Shown here one piece after another: positions 1 through 6,900 of a DNA stretch of 13,631 bases. The DNA lies in the NCBI GenBank assembly GCA_943324575.2, contig CALPMD020000008.1:1-13631 (forward strand). The letters run 5' to 3'. The first letter of the stretch is position 1. Every line of letters starts with the position of its first letter. Origin of the DNA: Akkermansia muciniphila. GTDB taxonomy: Bacteria > Verrucomicrobiota > Verrucomicrobiia > Verrucomicrobiales > Akkermansiaceae. Both the position numbers and the translations under genes were made by a program. The notes under the pieces were generated by a model. That model worked only from the letters and a program-made list of their open reading frames with translations, was not told the DNA's origin and searched no databases.

Positions 1-882
1 ATCAAAGACGTGCCCAAAGAGGACAAGGCCGCCGTCGGCCAGCTTCTGAATGCCGCCCGCACCGCGATTACCGCCGCGTTAGAGGAAAAACAATTCGCGC
101 TCCGCGAAATCGCCGACCGCGCCGCGCTGGTCGGTATCGACGTCACTTTGCCCGCCCGCCAACTGCCCGTCGGCTCGCTGCATCCGCTGACGTTGATCCG
201 CGACCAAGCGATCGGCATCCTCCGCCGCATGGGCTTCGCGCTGGCCGATGGCCCTGAAATCGAGGACGAATTCCATTGTTTCGACGCACTCAACACGCCC
301 ACCGATCACCCGGCCCGCAACGAAAAAGACACCTTTTACTTCGACTCCGGCAAACTGCTGCGCACCCACACTTCCAGCGTGCAAGTCCGCACCATGGAAA
401 CCCAGACGCCGCCGATCCGCATCATCGCGCCCGGCTCCGCCTATCGCCGCGACGAAATCGACGCGACCCACCTCTCCGTTTTCAACCAGCTCGAAGGCCT
501 ATTCGTCGGTGAGGATGTTTCGCTGCCCGATCTCAAAGGTACGCTCGAATATTTCCTCCGCGAGCTTTTCGGCACCAGCACCGAAGTCCGCTTCCGCCCG
601 CACTTTTTTCCGTTCACCGAGCCCAGTTTCGAGATCGACGTAAAACTCCAGATCAAGGGCCAAGCCCCCCGCTGGATCGAAGTCGCGGGCTGCGGCATGG
701 TCGACCCCGCCGTCTTTGAAGCCATCAACAAGTCCCGCAAAGACAACGCCTTCGACCCCGAAAAAGTCACCGGCTTCGCCTTTGGCATGGGTCTCGACCG
801 CCTCGCTATGATCCGCTGGGGCATCAAAGACATCCGCCTCCTCATTGAAAACGACGCCCGCTTTCTCAAGCAATTCGCCTAA
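1..882 (+). CDS. pheS: Phenylalanine--tRNA ligase alpha subunit (5' end missing)
   Basis: This is the catalytic subunit of the alpha2beta2 phenylalanyl-tRNA synthetase, which charges tRNA-Phe in the cytoplasm. The reading frame is open from base 1 (it begins IKDVPKEDKAAVG), so the GTG at base 10 is an internal Val codon and the gene starts left of the window. The family is usually about 340 residues; 293 are visible, so roughly 40-50 N-terminal residues are missing. The visible part starts in the N-terminal coiled-coil region. Class II synthetase signatures follow: motif 1 around GSLHPL and DGPEIEDEFHCFDALN, motif 2 with HTSSVQVRTM and SAYRRDEIDATHLSVFNQLEG, the FRPHFFPFTEPSFEIDV block, and motif 3 GFAFGMGLDRLAMIRWGI. 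It ends in TAA and is followed after 63 bases by pheT on the same strand, the usual pheST order. Identification is secure; only the start is unseen. Confidence 0.97.
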   Translation: MKDVPKEDKAAVGQLLNAARTAITAALEEKQFALREIADRAALVGIDVTLPARQLPVGSLHPLTLIRDQAIGILRRMGFALADGPEIEDEFHCFDALNTPTDHPARNEKDTFYFDSGKLLRTHTSSVQVRTMETQTPPIRIIAPGSAYRRDEIDATHLSVFNQLEGLFVGEDVSLPDLKGTLEYFLRELFGTSTEVRFRPHFFPFTEPSFEIDVKLQIKGQAPRWIEVAGCGMVDPAVFEAINKSRKDNAFDPEKVTGFAFGMGLDRLAMIRWGIKDIRLLIENDARFLKQFA

Positions 883-883
883 A

Positions 884-926
884 TCTCCGCGCTATTCTCT
901 GCGACATCCGCGCCTCCGCGTTTCGC
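884..926. repeat. Degenerate TCCGCG/TCTGCG heptamer-like repeat between pheS and pheT
   Basis: Most of the 63-base pheS-pheT spacer is made of near-identical short units: CTCCGCG-like copies at 885-891, 897-903 (CTCTGCG), 906-912 (ATCCGCG) and 914-920 (CTCCGCG), trailing into TTTCGC. The units are separated by 1-2 bases in the right half. The pattern is directly visible. That it belongs to a dispersed family is an inference from its look. It leaves only about 20 bases, T/C-rich and without a Shine-Dalgarno sequence, before the pheT ATG. Confidence 0.45.
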
Positions 927-945
927 TTTATTCATCTCTTCTCAA

Positions 946-3327
946 ATGAACGTCTCTCTCAACTGGCTCGCCACCCACCTCGACCTTTCCGGTAAATCGA
1001 TCAAGGAAATCGACGACCTTTTCACTTTCGCCGGTGTCGAAGTCGAAGGCATCATTTCCAAAGGCATCACTTCGGAAAAAATCGTCGTTGCCCAGGTCAT
1101 GGAAGCCGTCCAGCACCCGAACGCTGACCGATTGAAAGTCACGCAGGTCGATGCGGGCGAAGGCACGCTGCGGCAGATCGTTTGCGGCGCACAGAATTAC
1201 AAGGTCGGCGATAAAGTGCCCTGCGCCCTTCCCGGCGCGGAGTTGCCCGGCGGCTTCACCATCGGCGAGACGATCATGCGCAAGGTGGAGTCGAAAGGCA
1301 TGCTCTGCGGCGCGTCCGAGATCGGCCTGCCTGCGGGAGTGGATGGCTTGCTCATCCTCCCAGCCGATTCTGAAATCGGCACGTCGGTGAAGTCGCTGTT
1401 CGACTCCGATGTTCTGCTAGAACTCGAAGTCACGCCAAACCGCCCCGATCTTCTCAGCCACCGCGGCATGGCGCGCGAGCTCGCGACCCTTCTTAAAACC
1501 CCACTGCTGCCGTTGGAAATCCCCGCTGCAAAAACTGCTGCTGCGACTGCAGAAATCCGCATTGATACCCCCGCCGCCTGCCCGCTCTACACCGCCGTCC
1601 GCATTTCAGGCGTCACGGTGAAAGAAAGCCCGGCTTGGCTGAAGCAGCGTCTAGAATCGATCGGCCTGCGCCCGATCAATAACATCGTCGATGTCACGAA
1701 CGATGTGCTCCACGAGATCGGCCAACCGTTGCACGCCTTCGACGCGGCGAAACTCAGCGGTGGCATCGTCGTCCGCAACGCCAGTGAGGGCGAAGCCTTC
1801 CTCGCGCTGGACGACTCCCAGCACTTACTCACCACCGACGACCTCGTCATTTCCGACGCCTCGGGTAGCGCGCTCGCGCTCGCGGGTGTGATGGGTGGAG
1901 CCGACAGCGGTGTCACAGAAACGACCACCGACATCCTGCTAGAATCCGCCTACTTCACCCCGCAAGGCATCCGCCGCACCTCGCGCCGCACCGCGCTTTC
2001 GTCCGACTCCTCCTACCGCTTCGAGCGCGGTGTCGATCCAGCGGGCATTCTAACCGCCTCTGCCTTCGCGGTGAAATTGATCCTCGAAACCGCAGGCGGC
2101 ACGGCCGAAGCCACCACGCTCGTCGCAGGTGAAGCCCCCGTGCTCACCCAGCCCGTCGCACTCGACGCTAAAAAACTCGATCAACTGATGGGCAGCTCGA
2201 TCGCCCTCGCCGACGCCGAAGAAATTCTAACCCGCCTCGGCCTAACGAAACTGGCCGATGGGACATGGGATGTACCATCGTTCCGTGCCGACCTCCAGCG
2301 TCACATCGATCTGGTCGAGGAAATCGCCCGCGTCCACGGCCTCGCCAACGTGCCATCGCGCTTCCGCGGCACCTTCGTTCCCGCCAGTCCAGTCGATGCC
2401 GCCTACGATGCCGACATGGTCTTGCGCCGCCGCCTCGCCGCGCTCGGTTTGCACGAATGCCAGACGATCAAACTCATCGCCGACGCACAAGTCGCCGACG
2501 CGCTGCCCCAGCGCCCGTTGCAAGACGGCGACATCATCCGCGTGAAACTCCCGCTCAGCGAGGACCACGCCGTCATGCGCCCCAGCATCGTCCCCGGTCT
2601 GGTCGCATCGGCCGTTAGAAACGTCCGCCAACAGGCGAAGTCGCTGCGCTTTTTCGAAATGGGCCGCGTCTTCCGCAATGCGGGCGGCGGCAAAGCCAAG
2701 GACCAGGAAAGCGAAACGCTCGCCATTCTGCTCTCCGGCTCCGCCCTGCCCACTGGCTGGTCGCAAGCCGACCGCAGCGCCGATCTCTACGATCTCAAGG
2801 GCCTCATCTCCGCCCTGATCGGCGGCCGCGAAGTCCGCTTTGCGCCGAAAGAGCGCGACGGCTTTGTTCTCGGCTGCGACATCAAAGTGGACGATCAAAC
2901 GCTCGGCGTCTTCGCCCGCCTCACGCCTGCTCGCGAGCGCGAACTCGACTTCACCTTGCCCGTTTACGTCGCCGAGTTAGATCTGGGCAAGCTCCGCAAA
3001 CTCCTCAACAGCACCAGCCACGTCGAAGACTTGCCACAGTTCCCCGGCTCCTCTCGCGACGCCGCGATGGAACTCCCGCTGACCACCGCCAACGCGCAGA
3101 TCGAAGCCGTCATCGCCAAGATCGCCGAGCCGCTGCTCGTATCCGCCGAGTGTTTCGACGTCTTCACCGACCCGACCGGCGCTAAGATCGACGCAGCGAG
3201 CAAGTCCGTCGCCTACCGTTTCCTCTATCGGGATGCAACCCGTACCCTTAAAACTGAGGAGATCGACGCTGCCCACCAGAAAGTCCTCGAAGCGCTCGTC
3301 CAAAACCTTGGCGTGAAGTTCCGTTAA
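946..3327 (+). CDS. pheT: Phenylalanine--tRNA ligase beta subunit
   Basis: This is the large non-catalytic subunit of phenylalanyl-tRNA synthetase: it binds tRNA-Phe, edits mischarged tyrosine and supports the PheS active site. At 793 residues it is full length for the bacterial family. The N-terminus MNVSLNWLATHLDL is typical. The OB-fold tRNA-binding (EMAP-type) domain covers about residues 40-150 (VVAQVMEAVQHPNADRLKV, then IVCGAQNYKVGDKV and SKGMLCGASEIGL). The B3/B4 editing region follows (VTPNRPDLLSHRGMAREL, NNIVDVTNDVLHEIGQPLHAFD). The B5 and catalytic-like core includes DLVEEIARVHGL and the C-terminal FDX-ACB anticodon-binding domain begins near LPQFPGSSRDAAMELP. In that last block the common hydrophobic/Arg stretch before RD is replaced by GSS, a mild oddity. 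No Shine-Dalgarno sequence precedes the ATG. It is almost certainly co-transcribed with pheS. Confidence 0.98.
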   Translation: MNVSLNWLATHLDLSGKSIKEIDDLFTFAGVEVEGIISKGITSEKIVVAQVMEAVQHPNADRLKVTQVDAGEGTLRQIVCGAQNYKVGDKVPCALPGAELPGGFTIGETIMRKVESKGMLCGASEIGLPAGVDGLLILPADSEIGTSVKSLFDSDVLLELEVTPNRPDLLSHRGMARELATLLKTPLLPLEIPAAKTAAATAEIRIDTPAACPLYTAVRISGVTVKESPAWLKQRLESIGLRPINNIVDVTNDVLHEIGQPLHAFDAAKLSGGIVVRNASEGEAFLALDDSQHLLTTDDLVISDASGSALALAGVMGGADSGVTETTTDILLESAYFTPQGIRRTSRRTALSSDSSYRFERGVDPAGILTASAFAVKLILETAGGTAEATTLVAGEAPVLTQPVALDAKKLDQLMGSSIALADAEEILTRLGLTKLADGTWDVPSFRADLQRHIDLVEEIARVHGLANVPSRFRGTFVPASPVDAAYDADMVLRRRLAALGLHECQTIKLIADAQVADALPQRPLQDGDIIRVKLPLSEDHAVMRPSIVPGLVASAVRNVRQQAKSLRFFEMGRVFRNAGGGKAKDQESETLAILLSGSALPTGWSQADRSADLYDLKGLISALIGGREVRFAPKERDGFVLGCDIKVDDQTLGVFARLTPARERELDFTLPVYVAELDLGKLRKLLNSTSHVEDLPQFPGSSRDAAMELPLTTANAQIEAVIAKIAEPLLVSAECFDVFTDPTGAKIDAASKSVAYRFLYRDATRTLKTEEIDAAHQKVLEALVQNLGVKFR

Positions 3328-3366
3328 GATCGCCACCAGTTTTGCTGGATTGGTGAGATCTAAAAT

Positions 3367-3372
3367 GAGGAG
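3367..3372 (+). promoter_or_regulatory. Shine-Dalgarno sequence of the dienelactone hydrolase gene
   Basis: GAGGAG lies nine bases before the ATG at 3382. It fixes that start, since no other in-frame start is nearby. Most other genes here (pheT, panD, the exonuclease, the kinase) have no such match, so this gene's translation signal stands out. Confidence 0.7.
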
Positions 3373-3381
3373 ACTCTGGCC

Positions 3382-4122
3382 ATGGCCACGCTTGCTGAAT
3401 CTTTTGTCGATCTCGATACGTCCCGCGGCGCGATGCGGGTGCATCTTTTCATCCCCGATGGCGGTAGGACTTATCCCGGCGTTGTCTTTTACTCGGAGAT
3501 TTTCCAAGCGACGGGGCCGATCCGGCGGATGGCGGCGGCTTTGGCGGGCGAGGGGTATCTGGTGGCGGTGCCCGAGGTTTATCACGAATTCGAGCCGCTG
3601 GGGACGGTGCTGGCCTACGATGCCGAGGGCTCTGCGCGGGGCAACAGCCTCAAGACGGAGAAGGAAATCGCGTCGTACGATGAGGATACGGATGCGGTGG
3701 TGAAGTTTTTACTGGGCCACATGTCGTGCACGGGGCGGATCGCCAGCTTTGGCGTTTGTCTGGGTGGGCATCTGGCGGTGCGGGCGGGATTGCACCCGCA
3801 GGTGGAGGCCGTCGCAGCGTTTTACCCGACCGACCTGCATACGGGAAATCTGGGTCGCGGGAAATGCGACGATACGCTGGAGCGGCTACCTTCGATCGAG
3901 GCGGCGCTGCTGTTTGTGTTCGGCCGGCAGGACCCGCACATTCCGCTGGAAGGGCGGCGGCAGGTGCTCCGCGTCTTGGACGATGCGGGGCTGGATTTCG
4001 AGTGGCACGAGTTCAACGCGGCGCACGCGTTCCTCCGCGACGAGGGCACGCGCTACAATCCCGCCTTGGCGCGAGTGGCGATGTCGCTGTTGCTCCGCTT
4101 CTTGGCCGAGAAGATCGGGTGA
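3382..4122 (+). CDS. Dienelactone hydrolase family protein (alpha/beta hydrolase)
   Basis: A 246-residue cytoplasmic alpha/beta hydrolase of the dienelactone hydrolase family, whose members use a Cys-His-Asp triad to open lactones or cleave esters. The triad is visible: Cys126 in FGVCLGGHLAV, Asp184 in FGRQDPHIP and His215 in NAAHAFLRDEG. Glu39 (YSEIFQATG) matches the position of the glutamate that activates the Cys in characterised enzymes. Length and motif spacing are normal, so it should be active. There is no signal peptide. The true substrate cannot be read from sequence; no catechol or chlorocatechol pathway genes are nearby, so a true clc/tcb-type role is unsupported. The gene begins 54 bases after pheT and could be read through from it. 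Codons are mostly G-ending (gcg, cgg, ggg, gtg, ctg), whereas pheT and the receptor prefer C-ending codons, which hints at a different origin. Confidence 0.9.
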   Translation: MATLAESFVDLDTSRGAMRVHLFIPDGGRTYPGVVFYSEIFQATGPIRRMAAALAGEGYLVAVPEVYHEFEPLGTVLAYDAEGSARGNSLKTEKEIASYDEDTDAVVKFLLGHMSCTGRIASFGVCLGGHLAVRAGLHPQVEAVAAFYPTDLHTGNLGRGKCDDTLERLPSIEAALLFVFGRQDPHIPLEGRRQVLRVLDDAGLDFEWHEFNAAHAFLRDEGTRYNPALARVAMSLLLRFLAEKIG

Positions 4123-4362
4123 ACGGCGCAGTTCCGCGATGATTTGCCCTAGTGGAGCTCCTTCGCGCGCTGGTTCACGAAGCTCAGATTGTGGCGAATT
4201 AAACCTCGTGACCGAGTTGTTGCATTTTAAGATCTGCCGTAAAATCTACTGAGAAATATCAAAGCGGAATAATGTCTGTATCAAACTCCGCTTAAAATCA
4301 CCCAAGCAAAGTTTGACGAGACAGATTTTCTTGGGCCACTAGGTCGCCAAGCTTTGGCACTA
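4123..4362. other. Convergent intergenic gap, AT-richer, with several inverted repeats
   Basis: This 240-base stretch separates two genes whose 3' ends face each other. I see no credible gene in it. It is AT-richer than its surroundings and holds small inverted repeats: ATTTTA/TAAAAT (4224-4229 with 4240-4245), AAGCGGA/TCCGCTT (4262-4268 with 4287-4293, loop of 18), and CCCAAG/CTTGGG (4301-4306 with 4330-4335). These fit transcription ends for both neighbours, but none has a strong uridine run. Confidence 0.5.
4301..4335 (-). terminator. Possible terminator of the receptor gene
   Basis: Read on the minus strand, just past the receptor stop codon, CCCAAG pairs with CTTGGG, and an inner AAA/TTT pairing follows after one mismatch. 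The 3' side runs into TGATTTTAA, a weak T-rich tail. The long loop and short uridine run make this a modest candidate. Confidence 0.3.
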
Positions 4363-6186
4363 CTACCAATCCACGGTGAATCCCGCGTAGATGCCGGTGC
4401 CCGCACCTTGGACGGCTGGGTCGCCATAGTTCGTGAAGTTGCCGAGCTGGTAACTCTTGTCGAAGACGTTCTCGACGCGGGCGTTGAGCTTCACTTTGTC
4501 GGTTAACTGGTAGGAACTGTAAAGGCGGGCGAGGGTGTAGGATGCAATGGAATCGCCGCCCCAAGAGTGCTCGGAGAGGTGAGTGGCACCGATGCCAATG
4601 AGCGATTTGGCGGTTGGCTTCCAGTCGATGGAGGCGGTGGCGGCATTGCGCGGTTGGTCGCTGAGGCTATGGTGGAGGTAGGTCCAAGCGAGGCGGTAGT
4701 TGAGCGCGTTATCCAGCCAGTTGCCCCGCAGCCCGAGCTCTAGACCATCGGTGGTGGATACCCCGGCAACATTATGGTAAGCGGTGCCGTAGCCAATTTG
4801 GTCGGAGATTTGGTTTTTGAACCAAGTGGTTTCCAGTGTGTGGTGGCTGCCGATTTTCTGCTCAGCGCCAAACTCCCAGCCGAGCGCGGATTCTGGCGTC
4901 AGGTTGGGATTCCCGCCATAATTGGAGAATAACTCCATGTAGGACGGAGCGCGGAAGGACGTGCCAATACTGCTGCGGAAGCGGGTGCCGGTGGAGACAA
5001 GGTTATAGATGGACCCAAGACGCCAGGTGGTTTTCTGGCCATCGGTGTCGTAGTCTTCCCAGCGCAGGGAGCCGGTGGCAGTCAAATGCTCGATAAGATT
5101 CCACTCCAGGCTGGTATGGGCGCCGTAGCGGTCGTGCTGCTGGTCGGGTGGGCTGTAGGTGCTTTCGAAGCTGTCTTGGTGGGCAAACGCTCCTGCGAGG
5201 AGGCGGAGATTGTCGGCGAGGGTGATTTCCTGATCGGTGGAGAAGCTGCCAGCGCGCAGGTCGGAAAAGTAGCTGCTCGGGAGGCTGGACCAAGGATCCG
5301 TATAATTCTGATCGTACGACTCTTGATAATAACCGACGTTAAAGCGCGAGGTCCAGCAGTCGGAGATTTTGCCGACGGCGTAAACCGTGCTGAGATCGCT
5401 CCTCAAGCGGCTATCGCTGTCCTTGTTGATCGACGTGTCGAGATCTTGGCCGGATGAGTCGATGGAGCGGAACGTGGTGCCGACTGTCCAGATGGAATCG
5501 ACTTTCCCTTCGACACGCAGGGCGGAACTGGCCTGCTGGAAATGATTTCGCGGGGCATCGTTGTCGGTTTCCTCGTAGCCGCCGGAGAGGTAGTAGGAAA
5601 GTTTGTCGGTTTCGCCTTGGAACATCGCGTGTGCGGCAAACGAGCCGAAGGAGCCCGCCTCGACGCTGGTGGAGCCGTGCGGACTGCCTGAACCATGGGG
5701 GGTCTCGATCCAGATCACGCCGCCGATCGATTCGCCACCGTAGATCGCGCCCTGTGGACCACGAAGGATTTCGATGTTGCCGACATCATAGGTGCGGGCA
5801 CTGCCGAGAAAATGTCCCAGCAGATTGTTGGCATCGTTGAGGCGCATTCCATCGACCACGAGTTGGGCGTAGTTGGTGGTAGTCCCCCGAATGAACAGGT
5901 TGCCGAGTGCTCCGGTTTGGCCGCCGGTCGAGGTCGAGATGACGCCGGGTGAGGCGTTGAGCGCGTCGCGGAGCTGGAGGATGCCTTGCGATTCGAGTTC
6001 CTTGGGATCCAACGCGGTCACCGCAGAGGTGACTGTGGAAGCGGCCTGCGGCACCCGAAGCGCGGAGACAATCAGCGGTTCGAGCGGCGGCGTTTCCTCT
6101 GCATGAGCGGAAAACGGGGCAAATAGGGCGAGCAGTGCGAGCGCACTCCGACATGAGCCTCTGAGAGGCGTTGGTAATTGTAGCAT
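4363..6186 (-). CDS. btuB: TonB-dependent outer-membrane receptor, BtuB-like (corrinoid uptake)
   Basis: A 607-residue TonB-dependent outer-membrane receptor. The chosen ATG (6186-6184) gives a clean Sec signal peptide, with hydrophobic core SALALLALFAPFSAHA and likely cleavage after Ala29. A TonB-box-like PLIVSALR (residues 37-44) follows, then the plug (about 45-162, with LRDALNASPGV, LFIRGTTTNYAQLVVDGMRLND and VGNIEILRGPQGAIYGGES). The 22-strand barrel fills the rest and ends in an aromatic residue (GFTVDW), as outer-membrane proteins do, though Trp is less usual than Phe. A cobalamin riboswitch directly upstream makes vitamin B12 or another corrinoid the likely cargo. The inner-membrane partners (btuCDF, tonB) are not in this window. 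An in-frame ATG at 6282 would add 32 residues, but it lies inside the riboswitch and would bury the signal peptide, so I reject it. A weak GAAAG lies seven bases before the chosen start. Confidence 0.93.
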   Translation of the reverse strand: MLQLPTPLRGSCRSALALLALFAPFSAHAEETPPLEPLIVSALRVPQAASTVTSAVTALDPKELESQGILQLRDALNASPGVISTSTGGQTGALGNLFIRGTTTNYAQLVVDGMRLNDANNLLGHFLGSARTYDVGNIEILRGPQGAIYGGESIGGVIWIETPHGSGSPHGSTSVEAGSFGSFAAHAMFQGETDKLSYYLSGGYEETDNDAPRNHFQQASSALRVEGKVDSIWTVGTTFRSIDSSGQDLDTSINKDSDSRLRSDLSTVYAVGKISDCWTSRFNVGYYQESYDQNYTDPWSSLPSSYFSDLRAGSFSTDQEITLADNLRLLAGAFAHQDSFESTYSPPDQQHDRYGAHTSLEWNLIEHLTATGSLRWEDYDTDGQKTTWRLGSIYNLVSTGTRFRSSIGTSFRAPSYMELFSNYGGNPNLTPESALGWEFGAEQKIGSHHTLETTWFKNQISDQIGYGTAYHNVAGVSTTDGLELGLRGNWLDNALNYRLAWTYLHHSLSDQPRNAATASIDWKPTAKSLIGIGATHLSEHSWGGDSIASYTLARLYSSYQLTDKVKLNARVENVFDKSYQLGNFTNYGDPAVQGAGTGIYAGFTVDW

Positions 6187-6201
6187 TGGTTGTCTTTCAA
6201 G

Positions 6202-6356
6202 GTCTGTGATTCGCAGACGTTCGAAAATCCCTCTAGGCTGGCAATCTGGCTGGCCGTCTTGCTTGCGCAAAAACGACATCACAGTGGCGATACCGCGCCG
6301 GAATCACACCGGCTTCCCCATCAATTTCTTGCCCCAGCGAAGGGCCTCCCAAAGAG
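6202..6356 (-). ncRNA. Cobalamin riboswitch controlling the BtuB-like receptor
   Basis: On the minus strand the leader contains the hallmark GGGAAGCCGGTG block, a GCCGG/CCGGC hairpin (6313-6297) and the B12 box GCCACTGTGA (6288-6279), followed by AAGACGGCCAGCCAG. A P1-type closing helix can be drawn between CTCT (6356-6353) plus GGC and GCC plus AGAG (6234-6231). The L5 loop TGTGATT (6308-6302) is complementary to the loop of a later hairpin, GTCTG/CAGAC (6218-6202, loop CGAATCA). AAUCA pairs with UGAUU, the kissing-loop geometry of cobalamin riboswitches. That second hairpin ends four bases before the GAAAG in front of the receptor ATG, which suggests control of translation: ligand binding would lock the hairpin and hinder ribosome loading. 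The region after the B12 box is shorter than in the large class I form, so this is a compact variant. Confidence 0.92.
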
Positions 6357-6487
6357 TGTCGGCATTGCGCCGACAGCGCTTGGTAGGTCGCTCGCCGCGC
6401 GGTTGCAAGCTCGATGATGCGGCACCGATTCTTTCCTCCGCCTCTCTTGGCGCTTGACGGCGGCGCGGCAGGACCTTTCCTTCCGCC
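6357..6487. other. Divergent promoter region between the riboswitch and panD
   Basis: This stretch should contain the start sites for both the riboswitch transcript and panD. A perfect six-pair hairpin, GTCGGC/GCCGAC with a five-base loop (6358-6374), sits against the 5' edge of the aptamer and may be part of its leader. The best minus-strand promoter-like pair is TTGCAA and TACCAA with a 17-base gap, a weak match; plus-strand candidates are no better. No Shine-Dalgarno sequence precedes panD. Confidence 0.4.
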
Positions 6488-6835
6488 ATGTTCCGCGAGG
6501 TCCTCAAATCCAAATTACATCGTGCCATGATCACTGGCTCGGATATCGATTACGAAGGTAGTATCGAAATCCCGACCGACCTCATGGCGGCGGCGGACCT
6601 TTGGGCAGGGGAAAAAGTCCTCGTCGCTTCCATCACCACGGGGGCTCGTTTGGAAACTTACATTCTCCCTGGCAAGCCTGGTACAGGCCACATTCTGATC
6701 AACGGCGGCGCTGCCCATTTGATCAAGGCGGGCGAACGCGTCGCCATCATGGCCTTTGCCCTTTCCGAGACGCCGGTGGCCTCCAAAAACCTGCTGCTCG
6801 ACGAAAAGAACCAGATCGTCCGCCAGAGCCAGTAG
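6488..6835 (+). CDS. panD: Aspartate 1-decarboxylase (PanD), pyruvoyl enzyme
   Basis: PanD decarboxylates L-aspartate to beta-alanine, the precursor joined with pantoate to make pantothenate (vitamin B5, then coenzyme A). The 115-residue protein has the normal length for the zymogen. It self-cleaves between Gly24 and Ser25 (here DYEGSIEIP), turning Ser25 into the pyruvoyl cofactor. Other active-site residues are at the classical positions: Lys9 (SKLHR), Arg54, Thr57 and Tyr58 (GARLETYIL). The NGGAAHLIKAGERV segment corresponds to the conserved NGAAAH region. It acts in the cytoplasm as a tetramer. It lies alone, without panB or panC, and is divergent from the receptor gene. The ATG chosen aligns exactly with the family N-terminus. 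Confidence 0.97.
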   Translation: MFREVLKSKLHRAMITGSDIDYEGSIEIPTDLMAAADLWAGEKVLVASITTGARLETYILPGKPGTGHILINGGAAHLIKAGERVAIMAFALSETPVASKNLLLDEKNQIVRQSQ

Positions 6836-6864
6836 GCTTGCGGGTGCTTCGGAAATGACATTGA

Positions 6865-6883
6865 CCACATGAAGGAGATGTGG
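6865..6883 (+). promoter_or_regulatory. Hairpin displaying a Shine-Dalgarno sequence before the lipoprotein gene
   Basis: CCACAT and ATGTGG form a perfect six-pair stem around the seven-base loop GAAGGAG. AAGGAG is an excellent ribosome binding sequence, but it lies 23 bases before the lipoprotein ATG at 6901, which is too far for direct use. It is instead seven bases before another ATG at 6885, which opens a 24-codon frame (6885-6959) overlapping the lipoprotein start in a different frame. This could be a leader-peptide or coupling device, or a chance arrangement. Confidence 0.3.
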
Positions 6884-6900
6884 CATGATCCCGCCATTCT

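Noticed and set aside
2242..2898. Long open frame antisense to pheT (218 codons), and a similar one at 2977-3585
   Set aside because: They lie opposite a clearly coding, conserved gene; GC-rich codons with few stops produce such frames, and their translations show no recognisable domain.
3333..3355. Hairpin CCAG/CTGG and overlapping CACCA/TGGTG between pheT and the hydrolase gene, as a terminator
   Set aside because: Stems are only four or five pairs and no uridine run follows, so termination is not supported; readthrough remains possible.
5086..5457. Plus-strand open frame opposite the receptor gene
   Set aside because: It is the complement of well-conserved receptor sequence, with no start signal or recognisable protein.
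6370..6410. Minus-strand TTGCAA and TACCAA, 17 bases apart, as the riboswitch promoter
   Set aside because: Only four and three of six positions match consensus, which is expected by chance in this much sequence.
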